NCBI GenBank assembly: GCA_902557735.1
Contig: CACEBC010000005.1
Span: forward strand, 1-64,000
Source: Porticoccaceae bacterium
Lineage (GTDB): Bacteria; Pseudomonadota; Gammaproteobacteria; Pseudomonadales; Porticoccaceae
DNA length: 64,000 nt
Reading direction: 5' to 3'
The position numbers and the translations under genes were made by a program. Positions 34,188-43,708 of the stretch are shown here, one piece after another. The first letter of the stretch is position 1, and each line of letters starts with the position of its first letter. Under the pieces are notes generated by a model. The model had not been told where the DNA came from. It did not search any database and was given only the letters and a program-made list of their open reading frames with translations.

Positions 34188-35606
34188 ATGCGAGCAATTA
34201 TGATCGTGGTATTAGCAACATGCTTGAGTTCCTGCCAAAAAATAAGTGCCCCGAATATTCTAGTGATTTTTGTTGATGATTTGGGATATTGCGACAGCGA
34301 ACTTTATGGATGCAATGACATTCCGACCCCTAATATTAAAAGGTTAAGTGACGAGGGTGTTTTGTTTACTCAAGGTTATGTCTCCAGTCCCGTATGTTCT
34401 CCCTCTCGCGCTGGGTTGCTTACCGGGCGCTATCAACAGAGGTTTGGTCATGAATTTCTCCCGAGTGCGACTCCAGATAGTCAGGCAGGATTGCCTCTGA
34501 CTGAAACCACACTGGCCGATGTGCTAAAGGAGAGCGGTTACACGACCGGTATGGTAGGGAAATGGCATCTGGGAGTGCAAGAGAAATTTCACCCTAATAA
34601 TCGGGGTTTCGAGGTATTTTATGGGATATTGACTGCCACAACAGATTACATCGACCCGACGAGTGATCAGGCCAAATATTGGGTACCCACCTATGCGGGC
34701 TACCATTTTCCAGATCCTTATATAGATTCGCAATGGTTAGGCCGGGGTGATCAGGCAGTTATGAGGGGAAAAGTTGTGGTAGAGGAACATGATTATTTAA
34801 CCGAAGCTTTCACCAGAGAAGCGGTAAATTTCATAGATCAGAACAGGGAAAAGCCATTTTTTCTTTATCTGCCCTACCTTGCTGCGCACGGACCGCTTCA
34901 AGTTACCGAAAAATATTATGATCGATTCCCACACATAAAAGATGAAGCTAGTCGCATACAAGCTGCAATGATTTCCGCACTTGACGATGGAATTGGTCAA
35001 GTCATCAGTGCTCTGAAACGTAATGGTATTGAAGAAAATACCTTAATATTTTTTGCAAGTGATAATGGCGGAGGCGTTGCTCATTACACCAGTAATGAAC
35101 CGCTTCGGTTGGGCAAACAAACTATGTTTGAAGGAGGGGTTAGAGTGCCTTTTTTAATGAAGTGGCCAAAACGAATACCCCAAGGAATTGTTTTTGAATC
35201 GCCTGTCAGCGAATTGGATATTTTCCCGACCGCTTATGCCGCTGCTGGTGGTTTACCCAGAAAGGATTTGTACCTTGACGGCGTTGATTTACTGCCATAC
35301 CTGGACGGATCAGAAAAATCGCCGCCGCATGAAAATTTGTTTTGGCGCGCCGGATCCATTTGGGCCATTCGAGAAGATAATTGGAAACTGATATTTGCCG
35401 CAGAAAGATATTGGCTTTACGACTTGGAGCAAGACATCGGAGAAACAAACAATTTGGTAGACCAACATCCTGATATTGTAGCAAAATTGCAGAAAAGCTA
35501 TGACCAGTGGAATCGCGCAAACATGGCACCCAGTTGGCCTCCATTTGGGGCTAAATCCAATCCTATGTTTTTTGTAGACGATATCGAAGTTATATGGACG
35601 TTTTAA
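34188..35606 (+). CDS. Type I sulfatase lipoprotein
   Basis: A 472-residue arylsulfatase-family hydrolase. The N-terminus carries a lipobox (LSSC, Cys16), so it should be a lipoprotein. The first metal Asp pair is in FVDDLGY (30-31). The active-site motif is C70-S-P-S-R, the type that needs conversion of Cys to formylglycine, followed by AGLLTGRY. GKWHLG near 125, LAAHGPL near 228 and FASDNGGG near 285 complete the phosphatase-like site. It would remove sulfate esters from glycans or small molecules outside the cytoplasm. No formylglycine-generating enzyme is seen in the window. AAAGGTGAG precedes the ATG. Confidence 0.93.
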   Translation: MRAIMIVVLATCLSSCQKISAPNILVIFVDDLGYCDSELYGCNDIPTPNIKRLSDEGVLFTQGYVSSPVCSPSRAGLLTGRYQQRFGHEFLPSATPDSQAGLPLTETTLADVLKESGYTTGMVGKWHLGVQEKFHPNNRGFEVFYGILTATTDYIDPTSDQAKYWVPTYAGYHFPDPYIDSQWLGRGDQAVMRGKVVVEEHDYLTEAFTREAVNFIDQNREKPFFLYLPYLAAHGPLQVTEKYYDRFPHIKDEASRIQAAMISALDDGIGQVISALKRNGIEENTLIFFASDNGGGVAHYTSNEPLRLGKQTMFEGGVRVPFLMKWPKRIPQGIVFESPVSELDIFPTAYAAAGGLPRKDLYLDGVDLLPYLDGSEKSPPHENLFWRAGSIWAIREDNWKLIFAAERYWLYDLEQDIGETNNLVDQHPDIVAKLQKSYDQWNRANMAPSWPPFGAKSNPMFFVDDIEVIWTF

Positions 35607-35783
35607 GTGAGACAAATTTGGAGCTTACAGACTATGAATGCATGGAATGTAAAAGCTTCCTTTTGATCTAGAAAAATTTAGATTGTGCTAACACTTCTGA
35701 CTCGCCATCCGGACTCTGAGACAGGGCCTTGTCGAGACAGCCTTTGACACAAAAAGTATTTTTAAACGTTTTGAGAGATTAAA

Positions 35784-37880
35784 ATGAATAAAAGATATGA
35801 AGTGTTATTCGAGCCGGTATCAATCGGGCCAGTAACGGCCCCTAATCGTTTTTATCAGGTTCCCCATGCAAGCGGCATGACGGAAGCAAATCCTAGAGTC
35901 CGGGCCGCGTTTAGGGGAGTAAAGGCGGAAGGTGGATGGGGTGTTGTGTCAACCGGTGCTGTTTCAATTCATCCATCCTCTGATGACTCGCCTCTGCCCC
36001 ATGGTCGGTTGTGGGATGACAATGATATCGCCTCTCATGAAATGACCTGTGATGCGATACATGAGCATGGTGCGCTAGCTGCCGTCGAGTTATGGCATGG
36101 TGGAGCTTCTGTTATGAATCGAACATCGAGAATTACGCCATATTCACCATCTGGAATACCTTGGGCCGCTACGCACGTGGGTTTCATGGGAAACCTTAAA
36201 CCCAGAATAATGGATAAACAGGATATAAAGGACGTGCTTCGTTGGCAATATGAAGGTGCACTGAGGTCTCGTCAGGCTGGGTTCGATATACTATATGTCT
36301 ATGCGGGGATGGGTTATTTGCCATACGAATTTTTGCTTGATGACTACAACCGTAGGGCTGACGATTATGGTGGCTCTGTGGCAAATCGAGTGCGATTCGT
36401 TCGAGAACTTCTTGATGTCACAAAAGAGGCTGCAGGAGAGAAATGTGCCGTTGCTATAAGAATCAGTTTAGAGGTTTTAAGAGGGCGTCTAAGCGATAAT
36501 TATGAATCTGAAGCTCATGAAGTTGTCAGTTTACTGTCAGACCTTCCAGATTTATGGGATGTTAAAATGGATGCCAGCCCAACCGATTGCGGTTCCTCTC
36601 GCTTTAGGCAAGAGGGCGCTCATGAACCCACCATAGATTTCATGAAACAAGTAACCGATAAGCCCGTCGTCGGAGTTGGGCGTTTTACTTCCCCTGACAC
36701 AATGGTGTCTCAGGTCAACCGCGGCATTTTGGACCTGATTGGTGGTGCTCGCGCTTCCATTGCTGATCCATTTCTACCTGAGAAGATACGGAGCGGAAAA
36801 GAAGATCAGATAAGGGAGTGTATAGGTTGTAATCTTTGCATCGCCTCGTGGCACGATGGTGTGCCTGTTAGGTGTACTCAAAACGCGACGGCCGGAGAGG
36901 AATGGCGCAAATCCTGGCATCCTGAACAATTCAAGCCAGCGCATGCCGACGAGAATGTGCTCGTAGTTGGAGGTGGGCCGGCGGGACTTGAGGCAGCTCT
37001 TGTGGCCGCAAAGCGAGGTTATCAGGTCACTTTAGCAGACGGCATGCAACAATTAGGTGGACGGGTTACTCTGGAGGCACGGCTGCCTGGTCTATCGGCA
37101 TGGCGAAGAGTGGCGGATTACCGACTTCATGCGCTAAAGCAAATGGAAAGCGTGAGTTTGTATCCTGGTAGTCAGCTTGAGCCAGATGATATTGCAGAGT
37201 TTTCTGATCATCATGTGGTGATTGCGACGGGTGCCAGGTGGACAAAATCATTATATTCCGCATCGGAGGTCCCGGTTGGGGAAATGGAAGGACCATCTGT
37301 ACACACGCCTGATGATCTGATGGCAGGAATAGTGCCCGAAGCTCCTGTCCTGATATATGATTTCGACAACTATTATATGGGAGGTGTCTTAGCAGAGAAC
37401 TTGGCCTCTAAAGGTCTTAAGACGTTTTATTTGACTCCTGCCGGACATGCTTCAGCTTGGACAATCATGACAAATGAACAACCCTTTGTCCACGCAGCTC
37501 TGCACAAGGCAGGTGTGATCGTTCTAACACAGTCTCTATTACTTGAGCATGATGGTGAGCGCGCCCGAATTTCAAATATCTTTACAGGAAATGAAGAATG
37601 TCTTGCAGTTTGTTCGGTTGTGATTGTGGGACTGAGATTGCCAAATGATTCTCTATTTCGCCGGCTGACATCTTCCTCAGATAACCCAGAGCAAAGAAAC
37701 ATCAGGTCAATCGAAAGGGTGGGAGATTGCTTGGCACCAGGTGCCATAATGCATGCAGTTTACAGTGGTCACAGCTGGGCACGAAATCTAGGTTGTGTAT
37801 CGACTGAGGACAATTATTTGCGAGACTTGCCGGTTTCAATCAACCCCCCTGGGGCTGCCATTCGAAAGTTCAATGATTAG
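35784..37880 (+). CDS. Trimethylamine-dehydrogenase-like FMN/[4Fe-4S] flavoprotein
   Basis: A 698-residue three-domain protein: OYE-like FMN barrel (about 1-345), [4Fe-4S] site (CIGCNLCIASWHDG... with the fourth Cys before TQNATAGEEW), and an ADP/NAD-binding half with VVGGGPAGLEAAL. It is clearly akin to trimethylamine/dimethylamine dehydrogenase along its length, for example NRFYQVPH and VKAEGGWG. Compared from memory with Methylophilus TMADH, the FMN-linking Cys30 is Ala here (PHASG), Tyr60 of the amine-binding box is Ala (TGAVSIHP), Trp264 is Ser and His172 is Met; Trp355 and Asp267 appear kept. So FMN is probably non-covalent and the substrate is not trimethylamine. It is convergent with a betaine-type Rieske gene. 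Confidence 0.9.
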   Translation: MNKRYEVLFEPVSIGPVTAPNRFYQVPHASGMTEANPRVRAAFRGVKAEGGWGVVSTGAVSIHPSSDDSPLPHGRLWDDNDIASHEMTCDAIHEHGALAAVELWHGGASVMNRTSRITPYSPSGIPWAATHVGFMGNLKPRIMDKQDIKDVLRWQYEGALRSRQAGFDILYVYAGMGYLPYEFLLDDYNRRADDYGGSVANRVRFVRELLDVTKEAAGEKCAVAIRISLEVLRGRLSDNYESEAHEVVSLLSDLPDLWDVKMDASPTDCGSSRFRQEGAHEPTIDFMKQVTDKPVVGVGRFTSPDTMVSQVNRGILDLIGGARASIADPFLPEKIRSGKEDQIRECIGCNLCIASWHDGVPVRCTQNATAGEEWRKSWHPEQFKPAHADENVLVVGGGPAGLEAALVAAKRGYQVTLADGMQQLGGRVTLEARLPGLSAWRRVADYRLHALKQMESVSLYPGSQLEPDDIAEFSDHHVVIATGARWTKSLYSASEVPVGEMEGPSVHTPDDLMAGIVPEAPVLIYDFDNYYMGGVLAENLASKGLKTFYLTPAGHASAWTIMTNEQPFVHAALHKAGVIVLTQSLLLEHDGERARISNIFTGNEECLAVCSVVIVGLRLPNDSLFRRLTSSSDNPEQRNIRSIERVGDCLAPGAIMHAVYSGHSWARNLGCVSTEDNYLRDLPVSINPPGAAIRKFND

Positions 37881-38998
37881 TCACCGTCAACAAATTGTTC
37901 GATTCTCTCAGACACATATCGCCTTATATCGAGATTCCAATTCTCCATCGGCGATAATAATCCTCGCTCGTGGACTCGTGATTGCAATCCTTGTTGAACT
38001 CGGCTACAAATCTCCCAGTCTTGTCGATTCACCAGATCCCAAAAATCAACTATGTCCCCAAAATACTCCTCTGGCTTCCCCGCTTCTGCCTCATCAAATA
38101 AAAAGAGACATTTGACATCAGTGTTTCCATAATCAATTGGGCGCAATATAAAAGCCACCACATGATCCTTTGCAAAGCTTAAAAATAAATTTGGATAAAC
38201 CAAATCACCTTTGTGCCTTGACAACTCATCCTCGTTAAGGCCTTTGAAGACAGAGAGATTGCTTACCCCAGTGAATGAGAAAGTATCTGCTCCTTCTCGA
38301 TGAGGCACACCTCTCTCCCAATCAAGCTCTGAACCACCTTTGATTTTGAATGCTGGAACCAACCTGCATAACTCAGGATGGACAGGACCGCAGTGGTAGC
38401 ACTCATTATAGTTTTCACACAACACTTTCCAGTTGGCTTTTACGGAGTAATTGATTTCTTTCCCCACGATCATATTGTCAAGTGGATATCGAGAATATTT
38501 TCTTTTAATTTCGGTGATTGAATGATCAAAAAGGTACTGGTCACTGGAAGTCAAATTGAGGAAAAAAAATCCTCCCCATTCATGACAACCTACGGTATGT
38601 AAGGGGAAATCTTTTTTGTTGAAATCTTTAACGTCGTTCATATGAGGCGCATTCATCAAGTTGCCGTCAAGGTCATAACTCCACGCATGATATGGGCATT
38701 TGATGTATTTTTCGGTTATTCTAGCATCTGGCAGCAAATTCTGATTAGAGTTTTTAGGCGTTGCACAGAGAGCAGAGCCACGGTGGCGACAGACGTTAAA
38801 GAACGCCCTTAATTGGTTATCCGAGTTACGAACGATTAAAATACTTTCTCCCGATACTTGGTAAACATCATGGCTGCCGGGTTGCGATAAGGCGTCAGAT
38901 CTACCTCCGCAAACCCATTCGCGGGAGAAAATATGTTCGAGTTCGATTCGAAAAATGTCTGCACATGTGTACCAATGGCTAGGTAAAGTGAATTCCAT
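37877..38998 (-). CDS. Rieske oxygenase of the glycine-betaine/carnitine/choline type
   Basis: A 373-residue Rieske oxygenase. The cluster ligands are C70-x-H72 and C101-x2-H104 (CPYHAW). The mononuclear site reads ENYNECYHCGPVH, with H202 and H207. A Glu (E199) takes the place of the bridging Asp, which is characteristic of the quaternary-ammonium clade (CntA carnitine monooxygenase, GbcA glycine-betaine and StcA stachydrine demethylases). The C-terminal block NRQDWEICSRVQQGLQSR also fits that clade. It likely hydroxylates or demethylates a trimethylammonium compound. Its stop overlaps that of the TMADH-like gene on the other strand. An MFS carrier follows upstream on the same strand, 29 bases away, as a likely uptake partner. 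Confidence 0.92.
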   Translation of the reverse strand: MEFTLPSHWYTCADIFRIELEHIFSREWVCGGRSDALSQPGSHDVYQVSGESILIVRNSDNQLRAFFNVCRHRGSALCATPKNSNQNLLPDARITEKYIKCPYHAWSYDLDGNLMNAPHMNDVKDFNKKDFPLHTVGCHEWGGFFFLNLTSSDQYLFDHSITEIKRKYSRYPLDNMIVGKEINYSVKANWKVLCENYNECYHCGPVHPELCRLVPAFKIKGGSELDWERGVPHREGADTFSFTGVSNLSVFKGLNEDELSRHKGDLVYPNLFLSFAKDHVVAFILRPIDYGNTDVKCLFLFDEAEAGKPEEYFGDIVDFWDLVNRQDWEICSRVQQGLQSRVHERGLLSPMENWNLDIRRYVSERIEQFVDGD

Positions 38999-39027
38999 AT
39001 TAGTTTAAACCTGTCTAAAACATATGA

Positions 39028-40281
39028 TCAAGATCTATAATGAGCCTTAAATATTGAAATTTTACTTCTCCGAATGAAATAGAATCCGATAAGTACTCCT
39101 GACCAACAAATCATGGCTATGGCCCCAAAATAGTACCGATAACCTAAACCCTCGGAAAACCTGTCAAGTAGGTATCCACCAAGAATTGGCATAAAAATAT
39201 CTGGTGAGAATCCGATCATTGACACGAAACCTACGACAACACCAGTAGAAGTTTTCGAAATATTGGTTTCCTCTAACATTGAAAAGTAAATACCACGAAG
39301 AGAACTTACCGCGATCGATATTACAACGATAAGTCCCATCGCAAAAAACATTAAGTCTGGGGTTTTTGGAACCGTCGAGAGTATCGAAAAACTCGCAGCG
39401 GTAAGAGACAAAAGGAGCAATACGGTCCGCGTAGAACCTATTCTATCTGCGATTAGGCCGGCACAAAAGGCGGATATTGGTTTCAGCCACATTCGGGCTA
39501 CTCCAATTGCGCCGCCCGCCACAATACTTATTGAAAGGACCTCCGTGGCATAAGGAGCAAAATAATAGGTACCCCAATATGCACTGTAAGAACTTAACAC
39601 TATGAAAGCTATGAACCAGACTTGAGGTAATTGGATTATTAGTCGAATTTCTTGGGCGGCCGAGGCAGTGGTATGATTGCTTGGTATATGGCGATGATTA
39701 TCATCTAGAGCTATCCACATCATTATCGCAACCAAAATATTAGCGCCGGAAAGCAGTAAAACGATCTGAGAGAAACTTTCAGCGGAGCTTCCAAGCCATG
39801 AAAACACTGTCAGCAGTAACGTAGAGATTAACATCTCAGCAATGCCTCGACCACTTTCAAGCAAACCAAAAGCGAAGCCTTGATTTTGAGGTGAAGCCCA
39901 TGTTCGAGTTGCTTTGATCATCGCGTTCCAAAATATCAATGAGCAACAAACTCCCCAAAACGCATGAATTGCAAGAGCCTCTCCATAAGTAGGTAAGGTT
40001 GACAAGTAGATCCCTCCGAGTCCGCAGCCGGCAAGAGCTGCAGACATTAATCGGCGTGCCGACACTCGATCGGCTATCCATCCCCCGGGAAAATATGTCG
40101 CTAAAGAGAATAGTCCAAAAACGCCGTTCAGCACACCCATTTGAGTATTTGAGTAACCAAAGGCTTCGCGCATGGGGATGTAGTAGACTTCCCGGAGAAA
40201 GGGGAGGATAAATATAGTTCCGCCGGCTAAGCACAACGATAACATTACGAGGGAACGGCGGATCTGGGGCCGATTAATCAT
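39028..40281 (-). CDS. MFS transporter
   Basis: A 417-residue twelve-helix carrier. The first helices include LSLCLAGGTIFILPFLREVYY and the loop 2-3 motif GGWIADRVSARR; further loops repeat the pattern (GLIADRIGSTR near residue 280). The relatives are nitrate/organic-anion/OFA-type facilitators. ATG 40281 with GGAG five bases upstream is preferred to an overlapping TTG. It is transcribed toward the betaine-type Rieske gene, whose start lies 29 bases downstream, so import of that enzyme's substrate is a fair inference. No binding-protein partner is seen. Confidence 0.9.
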   Translation of the reverse strand: MINRPQIRRSLVMLSLCLAGGTIFILPFLREVYYIPMREAFGYSNTQMGVLNGVFGLFSLATYFPGGWIADRVSARRLMSAALAGCGLGGIYLSTLPTYGEALAIHAFWGVCCSLIFWNAMIKATRTWASPQNQGFAFGLLESGRGIAEMLISTLLLTVFSWLGSSAESFSQIVLLLSGANILVAIMMWIALDDNHRHIPSNHTTASAAQEIRLIIQLPQVWFIAFIVLSSYSAYWGTYYFAPYATEVLSISIVAGGAIGVARMWLKPISAFCAGLIADRIGSTRTVLLLLSLTAASFSILSTVPKTPDLMFFAMGLIVVISIAVSSLRGIYFSMLEETNISKTSTGVVVGFVSMIGFSPDIFMPILGGYLLDRFSEGLGYRYYFGAIAMICWSGVLIGFYFIRRSKISIFKAHYRS

Positions 40282-40568
40282 CAAGCTCCAATCCTTTTAA
40301 CCAAATATGTAAAGTTTGAAGAACAGTGCAACAACTTTCAATAGCCTCCTGGGTGGATTTATAGAAATAGATTGCCGAGAAGTTTGGATTGCGACACAGC
40401 TGACCCGGGAAAAATGCAGAAAAGTAAAGTTAAATTTTAATCGGTGTTTGGAAGACTTTTGTGGTGTTGAACTTTTTTCCTATGAGCGCGAATCAAGCTC
40501 TAAAATATAGGGGCTGTCGTTTATTTTAGAGGGACTGGGTACCAACCATATTTACTTGAGATTTTATT

Positions 40569-41975
40569 ATGTCATCCGTAAACAAGTTTTTAATCTATTT
40601 ATCGTTTTATCTGTTTTGGAACTCTTTCACTTTGGCGGATAGAGCCATTCCGTTTTCGGAAAAAGCTCTTGAAATATATAAAACTGCTGTCGAAATGCGC
40701 ACAGTGGAGGGGTTTAATCAAGTGCCAAGGCTGGCTCGTTATTTGAAATCTGAGTTCATAAGTGGTGGGTTCGCTGAGAGAGATGTTCGTGTCCTCGATA
40801 TCGATTCAACAGCTGCCTTAGTGGTTCGTTATAGGGGTGATGGATCTTTGGGTAAAAAAGCAGTATGCATATCAGCGCATATGGACGTGGTCGATGCCCA
40901 CAGAAGCGATTGGGAGCGTGATCCCTTTAAGCTGATCGAGGAGGACGGGTACTTTTTTGGAAGGGGTACGTCAGATAACAAGCTGGGTTTGACAGCAGTT
41001 ACAATCGCATTCTTGCGATTAAAATCAGAGGGATGGGTTCCAGGGCGAGACCTAATTATAGCATTTTCGGGAGATGAAGAAACCAGCATGAACAGCACGA
41101 AAGCTTTGGTTAATCAATATCGCCATTTAACTGAAAGTGAATTTGTTCTCAACGCCGATGCCGGGGGCGCCATCATTCCAGAGTCTGGCGGCACTCCTAG
41201 CAATTTTTACATGCAAGCGGCAGAAAAAACCTATGTTACCTGGGAGATGACTGCACGTAATCCGGGTGGTCACAGTAGTTTGCCTAGAAGTGATAATGCC
41301 ATTTATGACCTTGCGACCGCGTTGGGGAAAATTCAACGCTTCACGTTTCCCGTAAGATATAACGACATCACTTTGGAGTATTTCAAAAAAACAGGGCAGC
41401 AGATGAAAGGTGAAATTGGAAAGGTCATGCAAACATTCGCTTCTGACCCATATGATGGAAAATCCAGTGGCATCCTGCGAATGAGCCCCCGTTTGTCCGC
41501 GATGTTGAGTACTACATGTGTGGCAACAATGTTAAGGGCAGGACATGCTGAAAATGCTTTGCCTCAGTCTGCCACCGCTACCATTAATTGCAGAGTCTTT
41601 CCAGGAAGCGGTATTGACGCGACGCTAGAGCAACTCAAAGTTGTGATCGATAATCCAAACATAGAGTTTAAAATGCTAGATCAACCAACGGAAAGCAATG
41701 CTTCACCACGAAATCTTGATGTGATAAAAGCGCTTCGAGTTGCTGTTGATACAAAATATCCGGATCTAGAGATAATTTCAGTCATGTCATCTTACGGCAC
41801 AGATGGTATGCATTTTCGTGCAGCAGGTATTCCGAGTTATGGCGTTAGCGCTAACTATGGCAAAGCGAGCGATGATTTTGCTCACGGGTTGAATGAGAGG
41901 GTGTTAGTGGAAACGTTTTACGATAATTTGACGCATTGGTATGTGTTGTTAAGGGCAGTAGCAGGAAAATATTAA
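40569..41975 (+). CDS. Exported M20-family metallopeptidase
   Basis: A 468-residue dinuclear zinc peptidase or deacylase of family M20. A hydrophobic N-terminus (FLIYLSFYLFWNSFTLA) indicates export. Metal ligands are visible in order: AHMDVVDAH near residue 102, GRGTSDNKLG near 136, FSGDEETS near 170 with the catalytic Glu-Glu region, NADAGG near 197, and the late SYGTDGMHF region near 415. The lid domain has NPGGHSSLPR near 235. It resembles carboxypeptidase Ss1/G2-like enzymes more than aminoacylases. It would process peptides or N-acyl amino acids in the periplasm. There is no operon partner. Confidence 0.9.
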   Translation: MSSVNKFLIYLSFYLFWNSFTLADRAIPFSEKALEIYKTAVEMRTVEGFNQVPRLARYLKSEFISGGFAERDVRVLDIDSTAALVVRYRGDGSLGKKAVCISAHMDVVDAHRSDWERDPFKLIEEDGYFFGRGTSDNKLGLTAVTIAFLRLKSEGWVPGRDLIIAFSGDEETSMNSTKALVNQYRHLTESEFVLNADAGGAIIPESGGTPSNFYMQAAEKTYVTWEMTARNPGGHSSLPRSDNAIYDLATALGKIQRFTFPVRYNDITLEYFKKTGQQMKGEIGKVMQTFASDPYDGKSSGILRMSPRLSAMLSTTCVATMLRAGHAENALPQSATATINCRVFPGSGIDATLEQLKVVIDNPNIEFKMLDQPTESNASPRNLDVIKALRVAVDTKYPDLEIISVMSSYGTDGMHFRAAGIPSYGVSANYGKASDDFAHGLNERVLVETFYDNLTHWYVLLRAVAGKY

Positions 41976-42241
41976 TGCAAGTCAGCTTTGATATTTTCAG
42001 CCGCCTTGGTAATTGTTTTTGCTAAATTATGTCGCTTAAACTCAAAATGTTGAATCGTCATTCCACAGCTCTTGAGAACGTGAGCTGGTCTCATTTCAAA
42101 TCTAGCGAGACTCCGGCATCCGTCTTTTGTGTCGCAGAGGTAAATGCGGAACAGCAATCTCTGGGGATGCCGAGTAAAACTCACGTGTGACAAGCGAAAT
42201 GGTACATGACGAGACCGGGCTATTTGGGTATAGCACCCCAC
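41972..42241 (-). CDS. Small hypothetical protein, doubtful
   Basis: An open frame of up to 89 codons fills most of the gap between the M20 peptidase and the propeller lipoprotein. Its C-terminal half (RPAHVLKSCGMTIQHFEFKRHNLAKTITKAAENIKADLH in outline: basic, amphipathic, ending AENIKADLH) looks protein-like, but I recognise no family and see no good RBS. It is convergent with the M20 gene and overlaps its stop. It may equally be chance. Confidence 0.22.
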   Translation of the reverse strand: MGCYTQIARSRHVPFRLSHVSFTRHPQRLLFRIYLCDTKDGCRSLARFEMRPAHVLKSCGMTIQHFEFKRHNLAKTITKAAENIKADLH

Positions 42242-42382
42242 GCATTGTTTTCGCTAAAATTAAGTTCTCTGGCCTAAGTCAGGTCTGCACGGATTATCGC
42301 TTTACAGCGGCTAACTTAAGCTGTCATCTAACTTATTTTAAGGACTTATATGCAATAAGATCACTTTTCCATTTGAACTTAT
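41976..42382. other. Intergenic region between convergent genes
   Basis: About 407 bases lie between the ends of two convergent genes. Apart from the doubtful small frame listed separately, I see no RNA gene, strong terminator hairpin or repeat here. Confidence 0.5.
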
Positions 42383-43456
42383 TTAAGGCGCGACCTTTAT
42401 TAATGCTGCTCCTAAATTTGCAACATAGAAAGGTTGATTTTCATCACCAAGGATCATCCCAGTCAGTAAACCAGGCATGTTTCCTGTGAGCTCTGGTCCA
42501 ACCAAATCAGCCCAACCATTCCCATTTCTAACGCTAGCTAACCCTTGTTCTACTAGCTTGGAGCCCCCTTCAGTTTGTGCGTCAAATACTATTTTTGTAG
42601 TTCCTGTGGAGACGTCTATCGAAAAAATTTGGTTAGCTAATGGCGACGCCACCCATAGCGTGCCATCATAGTTCAGAGCCATATTGTCAGGGGAGGGCAT
42701 TTGTGCGAGCGTAGACTGATTTGTAAGAGAACCAGAAGATATATCTAAGTCGAAGGCGAGGACTCTGCTGCTCATCATCTCAGAGAGATAAAATTTCTTG
42801 CTCGCTTCATCTATGAAGAATCCATTGGCAAAATTCAATCCTTCAAGAACCAATTGGGGAGTCTGCGGAGAGCCCTCTTCAAATGGAGGTAGGCGGTATA
42901 AAGCACCGTCAGGGATTACTTCAGCTAATGCCCCGAATAGTCTCGCTTCATTTTGATTTTCAGTGGACTGAGTAAACCAAACGGCGCCTGTTGAATCTTG
43001 TCTTGCTGTATTAACGCCATATTCATGAGAATATATGATTTCCGTTGAGTTGCTTTCTATTGATGTTTTATATATGTGGCCTGACAAGACATCTGCTGTT
43101 AAAACCGACTGTCTGTCCGGTGTCAAGTTGACACCATTAGGACCGGCCTCAAGTTTAGGAGGATTATGTTCATATCCTAACACCTGAAAATTACCAAAAG
43201 GCGTCACTTCTCCAGAGACATCTACCTGAGCTAAACCGTAGCGTTGATCAGCAACAATTAGGGTGCCATCCAATAACATGACCCCATCCTCGACTCGAGA
43301 AAGAGGGCGATCCTTTGGGAATTCTTCAGCGTCTAGTAAAGTCCATGAGGCTGTATCTGAAGAATGACTTTCATCATTGTCGGAACATGAAATAATGAAT
43401 AGGCAGGTACAAATTAACGCCAAGAATCTCTTTAGATTTAGAGTTAAAATAGTCAT
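42383..43456 (-). CDS. SMP-30/gluconolactonase-like beta-propeller lipoprotein
   Basis: A 357-residue exported propeller protein. ATG 43456 has AGGAGG five bases upstream and gives a short signal ending in the lipobox IISC, followed by an acidic linker (SDNDESHSSD). Repeats of six-bladed propeller type follow: RVEDGVMLLDGTLIVAD, GPNGVNLTPDRQSVLTAD, GLNFANGFFIDEASKKFYLSEM and SPDNMALNYDGTLWVASP. The Glu/Asn/Asp calcium residues of SMP-30 proteins lie in these blades. It could hydrolyse a lactone or simply bind a ligand at the outer membrane. It is a single gene; the tRNA lies upstream of it. Confidence 0.85.
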   Translation of the reverse strand: MTILTLNLKRFLALICTCLFIISCSDNDESHSSDTASWTLLDAEEFPKDRPLSRVEDGVMLLDGTLIVADQRYGLAQVDVSGEVTPFGNFQVLGYEHNPPKLEAGPNGVNLTPDRQSVLTADVLSGHIYKTSIESNSTEIIYSHEYGVNTARQDSTGAVWFTQSTENQNEARLFGALAEVIPDGALYRLPPFEEGSPQTPQLVLEGLNFANGFFIDEASKKFYLSEMMSSRVLAFDLDISSGSLTNQSTLAQMPSPDNMALNYDGTLWVASPLANQIFSIDVSTGTTKIVFDAQTEGGSKLVEQGLASVRNGNGWADLVGPELTGNMPGLLTGMILGDENQPFYVANLGAALIKVAP

Positions 43457-43631
43457 ATTGCCTCCTGAAATTTTAAACGAATGTGGATAAGCCAAGATTT
43501 TACCGATAGTCTAGTTAATTTCCCTCCAAACAAAAAGCCTCTGGCAGTTCTGCTTGCTTTCGATTACTCAAGCGAGCATACCAGTATTCAGGCCCGCCTT
43601 GGGTAACTAATTTAAAATATGGTTTATAAAA

Positions 43632-43708
43632 TGGCGCACCCGGAGAGATTCGAACTCCCGACCAAGTGGTTCGAAGCCACCTACTCTATCCAGCTGAGCT
43701 ACGGGTGC
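43632..43708 (-). tRNA. tRNA-Arg (anticodon TCG)
   Basis: Read on the minus strand: acceptor GCACCCG pairs with CGGGTGC, the D arm contains AGCTCAGCTGGATAGAG, the anticodon loop is CTTCGAA with anticodon TCG (reads CGA), and the T arm contains GTTCGAATC. The discriminator is G and the CCA end is encoded. The sequence closely follows E. coli tRNA-Arg(ACG), differing in the wobble base. No integrase or repeat of its 3' end is seen beside it. Confidence 0.95.

Noticed and set aside
35784-37880. Calling the flavoprotein a trimethylamine dehydrogenase outright
   Set aside because: The flavin-linking Cys and most residues of the trimethylammonium-binding box appear to be replaced, so only the family and not the substrate is supported.
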